The notes beneath the pieces were generated by a model, which saw only the letters and a list, made by a program, of their open reading frames with translations, was not told where the DNA came from and made no database searches. The position numbers and the translations under genes are program-made. From Beroe forskalii (lineage: Eukaryota > Ctenophora > Nuda > Beroida > Beroidae), in assembly GCA_011033025.1 (NCBI GenBank), contig WFMF01000301.1, forward strand, positions 1-64,000: a stretch of DNA of 64,000 bases. Reading direction: 5' to 3'. Positions 56,210 through 64,000 of this stretch are shown here, piece by piece. How positions within the stretch are numbered: position 1 is the stretch's first letter; every line of letters begins with the position of its first letter.

Positions 56210-58368
56210 CTGACAAATACATTTGGAAGGAAAGAAACGGTAATGAAATTCAGAATTAAAGCTGACAAATGAGATGAATTTTCATTAGAATTCAATACAC
56301 ATCATCAAGTTATTTGATGCACCTATAATACCTATACCTATATTGTTGTTTTGGTGGAAAGACACGCTGGTACTTAGCTAGTGCCTATTAGAAGTAGGGC
56401 TGAGGGACTATGTAATTTAATACCAACCCTAAGCAAATTGCTGATCCTAAACGACTCAATAGGGACCATCCATATGGGAGAGTTGAGACAACAACTGAGT
56501 CATAAATCCATGAGTCATCATCCTCTGTGCACCTAATTCAAATAGCAAGAGGCTTGAATTCGAACAGGGGCAGTTCAAACTTCATTTTGTGCATCTTTGT
56601 GCATGCAGTGTAAGTTTTCACGGCATATAGACATATGAATAACATGTCTGAACACTGTGCAAGCTTAAGATGCCCACAAAAACGATTTTCATGCAAAAGA
56701 TGTGCAGTTTAAACTGACACCACAGATTGTAACTTGATGACAAGTTTCAAATGCTACGACATATTATGGCTACACTAAGACAACAGACAACTGTCAACTG
56801 ACCTCATGAGTAAAATAAATTTTAGAGTAATAAAACAAGAAAAAAAGAAAAAAGAATGAAAAGCCACAAAAATTATTACACATATGTAATGTGTGCACAT
56901 CGCCTGATTGAAAAAGGTTCCAATAAAGACCTGTGAATTTGTGTGCTTTTGATGGAATGTGTATAGAAAGTTGAAGCCCACAGAGGAAAACTGCACCTCT
57001 TCATTGAGGTAACTATCAATCAAGCAGTCTGCACACATAAGTGTAATAATAATAAAATTTGATCTCTGACTGCGTAGTAATTGGAGTGCCAAACTCTGAG
57101 TCATCTGTCCCATATCTCTGCAAACTATTGGGTAAGTGGTACACTGATTTGGTGTGTTAGGCAGGGAATAGAGGTGTCAGTATCCCTAAATAGATGGGTT
57201 CGTTCAATTATGGAGTTGGAGAAAAGTCTTGCAGATTGATGTCTAGAACGAAGATTTTTTTTAAAATAAAATAAAATAAACTATTTTGATTAATACATTT
57301 CCTAAGCCCGCATAGGTGTGTGTACGTGCAATGAAAACAGGGTATCTCTCCCACATAAACGTCTCTGAGTGACGTCACAGATCTAAACGTCAATTTTTCT
57401 GTATCCTAAACCTAACCATAGTCCTAACCAAAACACTAACCTTAATCCTAACCCTAACCCTAACAAATCCTGACCCTAATCCTGACCCTAACCTTAATCC
57501 TTAAAGCGCTAGGTGCGCTTAATTATATTTTTCTGAGTGACGTCATTGTCATAGATAATGAAGGCTCCCGTTTATATGGGAGACCTACCGAAAACAGGGA
57601 TATAAGTGTTTAGCAATTGCAATGAATATACTGCATGAACACTGTTCTCAGAACTCAATTATGTCCAACTTTCTACCTCTTACTTGATTTTTCCAGCCTC
57701 TTATACCATATTGAAGTTTAAAAACAAAAGTAAAGAAGGCTTGTTCATTTCAAATAAAATAAAATTTATAAAAAATCAACTTGGCAGTTCATATAACTCC
57801 CTTTCTCACTATTGCTCTCCCCCATATTGCTTCGCTCCTTTCTCTGTTTCAGCACAGTGACTCAGGCACTTCATCTTTGTCACTCACTGCTCACGCCTTC
57901 CTATGAACCACTAATCACCTTGATATCCTAGGCTCAATTAACATCTGAATCACGCTCAACTTGTCATCGCATCACCTACTCAACACCCATTAACATACTT
58001 CATTACTTCTGAGTGTGTATGATTTGAATAACAATGCATTTGTTACAAATTATATTTGAAAATTACTTGAAAAAATTACTTGAAATTACTATAATTGCTA
58101 AACACATATACCCCTATTTGCGCGCGCCGCGCGTGGCGCTGATTCTCAACGGCTAGCTGACGCTAGTCGCTTCGCGGTTGCCCTAACCAGGGCCCTGGTA
58201 ACGCGCACAGAGTGCGCGGCGCGGCAAGTGACACCCCTGGTTAGGGGAAGATTTCCTAAGCCCGCATAGGTGTGTTTATGCGCCGCGCGCTTCCCTGAGG
58301 ATTGAGGATTTGAGGAAGCGCGCCGCGCGACGATAACAGGGATATACGCGTTTAGCAAGGGGAAGATG
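56210..58368. other. Intergenic or CFAP36 intron sequence, no exon found
   Basis: No coding exon recognised. Holds the telomere-like tract at 57405-57502, two copies of a repeat starting TTTCCTAAGCCCGCATAGG (57298 and 58252), and a CG-rich block at 58115-58350 (GCGCGCCGCGCGTGGCGC). Confidence 0.5.
57405..57502. repeat. Interstitial telomere-like CCCTAA tract
   Basis: About 15 degenerate CCTAAC/CCCTAA units, with the best run being ATCCTAACCCTAACCCTAAC. The tract is flanked on both sides by TGAGTGACGTCA. Confidence 0.85.
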
Positions 58369-59259
58369 CCCGCCAAAGGCGAGGTCAGGGGCCGGGCCAA
58401 ACAAAGTTTTGCAAAGGAAATGAATTAATTCATTGTATTTTAATTTTATTTCAATTTTGACTGATCGAATTGAATGAGGATTAAAAAAATCTAAAAATGT
58501 GTTTTTCATTAAAAATTGATAAAGATGATTGAAATTCCAATGGTTGTGTTTGTTCGTGGCAATTTGGCATTCTTTACGGTGATTAAGATTTTATGGTAAT
58601 TACGTGGCAATTTCTTTGCAACAACTGCTGCAATGCGAAGTTTTATTTCCTCGATACTTTGGTTTTGCTAAACATGTATATCCCTGTTTGCGTTGCACGG
58701 CATGTACGCACACCTATGCAGGCTTAGGAAACTTTGGTTGCTGGCACCCTAGAACAAGCTTTTTCTGCATCTTCAAATACTTTCTTTAATTTCTAAATCT
58801 GAGGAGTTAGTTTTTGGGAAAGAAGGGGTTGGGGTGGTGAAATTCTGGCCCTGATATGTCCATGATTGGCTTGTGAAGTCTCAAATGGACCTGCTTTGGA
58901 TAGTTAAACAGTATTAGATTTCGAACATTAAGTTTTATGTCTTTTAAGGTCTAAGAGTTGATTTAGTTAATTGTTCCTTGGGCTCACAAATAGGAGCGTA
59001 TTAGATGTATTAATTAATTAATTTTTGTCTCAAATAGGTCTGTGTTGTCTCATTTTGGCCTTTTTATGCCCAAATAGGCCTGTGATGTATCAAATAATAG
59101 GCAAATGGGCGAATAATGTCACAAATTTGCCATTGCTGTCTTGAATGGATGTGTATTATTTCAAATGGGCCTGTGATGTTTTATTTTATTTTAGTGACCA
59201 AGTTTTTGTGACCAAGTTTTCGGCTCAAAGTGGGCCTTTGGCTGATTAAGGGGGGGGGG

Positions 59260-60118
59260 GGTTCAACCCAAATTTTTTGGAAAACACGTTTCTGAGATAA
59301 TGGTTGACCCAAAAGGTACACCACGTGGGCCAACTTTTTGGCCGGGTTTGGTACCCCCAGACCCACTGGCGCCGCCGTGGCGCCATGCCCAAATATGGGC
59401 CTAAAATGGGCATATTTTTTCAAAAGCGACTTGGACCTCGGACCAAAAATCCCCGGGGATTTTTGGTCCTTGGACCAAAAATTTTTTTTGGGGGCCTAAC
59501 TCAAAATTTCGATCAATAACATAAGTGTGAAATTAAGTTTCTAAGCGATTCTGAAAATTTCAAAAATATTAAAAATGGTGGAGGAGTAGCGAAAAATGTA
59601 AAGTCGATTTTCGCAAAACCGCAAACCGAGAAAATGGCGATTTTGTGGTTTTTTGGAGGTTTTTTGGACCTCAAATGGCCATTTTAGTAGCAATCAGCCC
59701 CATACTTGCAGAGAATACATAAACCAATGCTATCTATCGAATAAAGTTGGTTTCATTCAAAAATATTGATATTTGGCCAAGTTATGGGCCAAAATAAGTT
59801 TGCGCGACACGCGTATGCCCATATATGGGCATACGTTTTTCGGCCATAACTCGGCCGACGGCCATTTTTTGATATATCGACTTCAAATTTTTTATGGTAA
59901 CTCAGGGGACCATTTTCAATCGATTGCACACCTCAGAAGACGTCCAAGTCGCTTTTGAAAAAATATGCCCATTTTAGGCCCATATTTGGGCATGGCGCCA
60001 CGGCGGCGCCAGTTGGTCTGGGGGTACCAAACCCGGCCAAAAAGTTGGCCCACGTGGTGTACCTTTTGGGTCAACCATTATCTCAGAAACGTGTTTTCCA
60101 AAAAATTTGGGTTGAACC
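59260..60118. mobile_element. 859-bp element with ~178-bp terminal inverted repeats, only in copy 2
   Basis: 59260-59437 (GGTTCAACCCAAATTTTTTG onward) is the near-perfect inverse of 59942-60118. In copy 1 the corresponding position holds about 300 bp of unrelated sequence, so this is insertion with replacement or a complex event. The interior is AT-rich and non-coding. The ORFs in the arms are mirror images of each other and not genes. Confidence 0.88.
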
Positions 60119-60499
60119 ACTTCTTAAATTGTCCCAGTTGTCCTAATTCTCAAATTTTCTCAATTAACAGCATCAAACTAAAACAATTTTTTTTCAAACA
60201 ATTCTAAAAAGAGAAGTTATTTGGGACAGGGAAAATTTGGTATCTTGAGGTACCTTGTAAGTCCAGAGTCACAACAGCAAATTTGATATTATCTCATTGT
60301 TTTATTATAATTTAATTGTTTTATCAAGACTTTCTTAAAAGATTTTTAAACAAGAAAGACATCTAAAAATATTCTACATCATTATCATAAGATTATTGAA
60401 TCACCATACACATTATATTATGAGCACACTGAGTATTTAAGTTTTCTCTATGTTGCTTTGACAATTTTCATCCAAACTAGCTGTGTAAACTGAGTTGAA

Positions 60500-62737
60500 A
60501 TGGATGAAAGTGAAGATGAGATAAACATTCCATGGCTTGTTGACTACTTTTCTCAATTGACATACCATACAACTCTTGTTGATCCACGAATTGACAAGAT
60601 TGAGGAGCAGTGTAGAGATCTATTTCTCAAAGACTACAACATAGAGATATTGAGCAATCAAGGTGGTGAATTATGTGGTCATTATCCAAGGCATCTTGTA
60701 GTCCCCACAACATACAAGGAGTGGTAAGTTATATCTTATTTCCTTGACATGAAGCTGATTGACATTATGAAGTGGTAAGTAATATCTTATTTCATTGACA
60801 TGAAGCTGATTGACATTATGAAGTTATCGTAAAATGTTAGGATTCTATCATCTTCTTCATATTGATGATTTTCTTGTGTTTAGATTATAAATCTTATATG
60901 TAATAAATTTTACTTCTGACTTTCTGATTCCCTTTAACCAATGGTTTCAATGAATTTGATGTTATCTTTCAGCACACCAGTGGAGATGTCTCCTGAAATG
61001 AGAGATTTAATTCACAAGGCCAGGCTAGCTCGGTGCCGCTCCCGGTTTCCTGCTCCAGTCATTGTATACAAAGATAAATTTGTGTGTAGGTCTGCAACAC
61101 TTGCTACCACTGCTGAGATCTTGGGTCGCTCTGGTATGGAGTGGTTGCAAGGAACTTGGGAAGAATATTCAAGGTAAGCTATAAAATATAACCCTGCAGC
61201 ATAATGCTTTTAATTTGGTCCAATCATCATTATTATGAAACAAAAAGTTATAATGAAGAAGGAAAAAGTGGTAAAATCAACAATATAGCCAGAAATGTTT
61301 ATGATGGAGCACTTTTCAAAAGTGACCAATTTTTGGCAAATGGGGCAATTTCCATAGGTGCTCCTTCACAAATATCTTTTGCTTTTCTGATGATTATATG
61401 ATGACCACATTTTTCTTTTACTGATAGATGGCCTTGAATAATTAGTTTAAAAGGAAAAGTCTCTATCTTTAAAACCGTTTTGGCTGGAGGCAGGGACTCT
61501 GGCTCCGTACCAACCCTGCATTTACTCATATACAAGCAATCATTGTTGGGTAAGTTCCAAATTGCTCCTTCATAATCAGCAATTCAGATTTCAGAGATTG
61601 ATTTTCATTACTCAAATTCAATCGCATTTGATCAATCTAAAACTGTTCCGAATGATTTGTTGTCAGCTTCTTTGGTTTTGGCTGCAGATGGAGGTTGCCG
61701 ACTTATTACCAACCCTGTACTTTGACTGGTTCAAAGTTGAATGATTTACACAAATAACTTGAGAGCTGAGGATTGTTTGTATGTTTCGTGCTTTTATTTG
61801 CACCTCCACTTAATAATAATTTATCAACTGATCCAGTGTATTCAAGGGGATTCAAGTCTTAATCATTCAGTGAATGGGAAACCTGTGATAAGCTTAGAGA
61901 AGCAGACAAGGAACTCCTAAGCTACCTTAAAGTCAAACACATCTTTGATATGATGGTTGAGAATAAGAAAGTAAGTGGTGTAATATCATTAGCTGGATGT
62001 TCCATGCAAAAATTATTGTTTGTTATGTAATCAAGAATCAAGCTAATACCGCTCAAAATTTAATGTTACTAGGAAATTATTTTCCGAATTCCCAGAATTG
62101 TGTATTTCCCGGCTGATGTTACAATGACGAATCTGGCGACATGATCTTAACTTTCAGGTTAAATATGGGATCAGTATCACCTCATCAGAGAAGGCTGACA
62201 AAGAGAAGCGATACTGTGACTTTGACTTGTACTCTGTACCCTATCCAGGTAATATTTAGTTAGATATCTGATCCGATCTGATTCATGTATTTAATTAATC
62301 GAATGAACTTTCTCTGAAATACAATTTTGTAGTTCAGAGAAAGTTCATTCGATTTATTTCTGTGAATGAGTAGTAATTTAATCAGTAAAGTGTAGTACAC
62401 AAGTGTAGATAGTACATACTAGTTATAAAAACTGTACGGAATTGTTCTGCTGATTTATTTGTTCCCGCTATGAATATAATGGTATTTGAGAAAAATTTAC
62501 TCGTAAATTTTATTTCCCAGAAATCAGCAAAGCGATGAATTAAAAGATCAACAAGTCTGAAATCTTAAGAAATATTTATTTATCGCAGGCACGGAATTCT
62601 TCACTGAGTTCCGGACTAAGCAGATGTGTGCTGAGAAGATGCACTTTGACTGGGACCAGACCTTCGTCAACGCTCAGCTGATGTTGCCGGACTCTGCCAT
62701 TGTCAGGGATGTGTCCCTCAACTGGGAGGACTACAAG
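60500..62737 (+). CDS. MTMR14: MTMR14 copy 2, first five exons; remainder beyond window
   Basis: Exons 60500-60723, 60973-61173, 61871-61970, 62158-62248 and 62589-62737 give the same 255 residues as copy 1 with identical exon lengths and phases. The donor after exon 5 (GTTAGT) is intact and the window ends about 1.3 kb later, so the phosphatase-loop exons may follow outside it. A ~50-bp tandem duplication at about 60722-60822 repeats the exon 1 donor (GTGGTAAGT), giving a decoy donor about 50 bp downstream. Upstream sequence is shared with copy 1 for about 300 bp before the 859-bp element, so any promoter there is conserved. Confidence 0.88.
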
Positions 62738-62757
62738 GTTAGTTCTGTGTTGTTAGG

Positions 62758-62935
62758 GGGGTCACCAGGGATCAGTAGGGGGTCACCTGGGGGTCTGTAG
62801 GCGTCACCTGGGGATCAGTAGGGGTCACCTGGGGCTCAGTTGTGCGTCGGGGTCACCTGGAGCTCAGTAGTGAGTAGGGGTCTCCTGGGGGTCAGCAGGG
62901 GTCACCTGAGGGTCAGCAGGGGTCGTTGTTACAAG
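62758..62935. repeat. GGGTCACCTGGGGATCAGTA minisatellite in MTMR14 intron 5
   Basis: About eight ~20-bp units. Copy 1 has a shorter, more degenerate version at 53155-53240. Confidence 0.85.
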
Positions 62936-63210
62936 GTAAATACGTGACACCGGACACGTGCGCTGTAGGGGGGTCACCTCGGGTTACTGTTATACTTTCA
63001 TACGACTTTTTTCTCGTTTATTTACCAAAAGAGTAAAGGCTTCTCCTCGTCTAATATGCACCAATATGCATCTCAATGCTGTCGAATACTAATATATTAT
63101 ATGGCTCCCAAGCCCTTATTTGCTATCATGTACATGGTAGTATTGAAGGGTTACTAACCTGGGGGGGTCAACCCCCACAAACCCCCGGTGGATATCGAAA
63201 AATAGCAAAT

Positions 63211-63250
63211 GGGGGTTTAATTTTTGGGGTTTTATGGGGGTTTATGGGGG
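63211..63250 (+). other. Potential G-quadruplex
   Basis: Four G-runs (5, 4, 5 and 5 Gs) within 40 bases, with T-rich loops of about 10, 6 and 5 bases, immediately upstream of the 42-bp satellite. Confidence 0.55.
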
Positions 63251-63299
63251 CTTGATTTAGTTAAATATTGCTGTTTTATGATTGATTTTTGCACCATTT

Positions 63300-64000
63300 T
63301 TGGCTTTTTTACGGAATGGTACCATTTTCGTTGAAGATTTTTTGCCCTTTTCTGAAATGGTACCATTTTTTGTTGAAGATTTTTGGCACTTTTCAGAAAT
63401 GGTACCATTTTTTGTTACATATTTTCGAACCTTTTCTGAAATGGTACCATTTTTGGCCCTCTTCCGAAATGGTACCGTTTTTCGTTGATGATTTTCGACC
63501 CTTCTCTCAAATGGTACCATTTTTGTTGAAGATTTTTCGCCCCTTTCTGAAATGGTACCATTTTTTGTTGACGATTTTCGGCCCTTCTTTGAAATGGTAC
63601 TTTTTTTCGTTGACGATTTTCGACACTTTTCTGAAATGGTACCATTTTCTGTTGACGATTTTCAACCCTTTCCTGAAATGGTACCATTTTCGATTGATGA
63701 TTTTGGACCCTTTTCTGAAATGGTACCATTTTCGATTGATGATTTTCGACCCTTTTCTGAAATGGAACCATTTTTTGTTGAAGATTTTCAACCCTTTTCT
63801 GAAATGGTACCATTTTTTGTTGAAGATTTTTGGCACTTTTTAGAAATGGTACCATTTTTCTTTGCGTATTTTCGAACCTTTTCTGAAATGGTACCATTTT
63901 TGGCCCTCTTCCGAAATGGTACCATTTTTCTTTTATGATTTTCGACCCTTTTCTGAAATGGTACCATTTTTTGTTGACGATTTTTGGCCCTTCTTTGAAA
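63300..64000. repeat. 42-bp satellite, AAATGGTACCATTTT core, runs off the window
   Basis: About 17 units, each with the 12-bp palindrome AATGGTACCATT followed by a TTGAAGATTTTCGACCCTTT-like segment. Most units are 41-43 bp; two are shortened to ~29 bp. The block 63380-63480 recurs at 63829-63928, a ~448-bp higher-order period. Because 42 is divisible by three, several frames on both strands stay open; these are not treated as genes. Confidence 0.95.

Larger units (their letters stand above)
58369..63040. repeat. MTMR14 segmental duplication, copy 2
   Basis: Direct repeat of 49517-53335, lengthened by the inverted-repeat element at 59260-60118 and smaller insertions. It lies on the other side of the N gap from copy 1. 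Confidence 0.92.

Noticed and set aside
56775..57113. 112-residue minus-strand ORF considered as a CFAP36 first exon
   Set aside because: It lacks the expected W-x-x-x-ES-x-x-x-FL and P-x-x-x-FI patterns and has no donor in the needed phase.
59181..60207. 80- and 63-residue ORFs with identical sequence on opposite strands
   Set aside because: They are the two inverted arms of the 859-bp element read outward, not independent genes.
63289..63938. Open frames of 109-184 residues on both strands
   Set aside because: They are translations of a 42-bp satellite whose length is a multiple of three; open frames on both strands are expected and the composition is not protein-like.

Overview
Eukaryotic, almost certainly metazoan, nuclear DNA. 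The genes are split by GT-AG introns, intergenic DNA is AT-rich and crowded with minisatellites and small inverted-repeat elements, and one degenerate CCCTAA (vertebrate-type telomere) tract is present. The gene set (VPS13B, MTMR14, a CFAP36-type ciliary protein, an orphan class A GPCR, CAT and SVOP-like transporters) fits a ciliated animal, probably a marine invertebrate. I cannot name the species. A 100-N scaffold gap lies at 55265-55364.

Layout. (1) 1-10847: a tandem segmental duplication. Copy A (1-4409) and copy B (7620-10847) differ by a 1.15-kb transposon-like insertion found only in A, and are separated by a unique stretch with a foldback element and a ~175-bp tandem repeat. No convincing gene. 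(2) 10848-15043: no supported gene. (3) 15052-20337 (+): a cationic-amino-acid-transporter-type gene, seven coding exons that splice in frame to 853 residues. (4) 21033-22550 (-): an intronless SVOP-like MFS transporter whose last helix is frame-shifted. (5) 23798-48600 (-): about 35 coding exons of a VPS13B (COH1) homologue, covering roughly the second quarter to the middle of the protein; both ends are missing. An orphan GPCR (28424-30034, +) is nested in one of its introns. This gene carries an unusual number of partial exon duplications that retain splice sites, including a nine-copy ~133-bp array. (6) 49517-53335 and 58369-63040: two near-identical segments, each with the first five coding exons of MTMR14 (+). 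They flank the N gap and two exons of a CFAP36-like gene (55636-56209, -). The copies differ only at synonymous coding sites, so they may be two haplotypes assembled in tandem. (7) 63300-64000: a 42-bp satellite that continues past the window.

The genes do not form a pathway. They share a neighbourhood and a heavy load of short repeats. The same TGACACCA core recurs in five separate minisatellites, and a CRE-like palindromic repeat is scattered across the window. No rRNA, tRNA or CRISPR array was seen. All gene names come from reading spliced translations by eye against remembered family features; no search was run.
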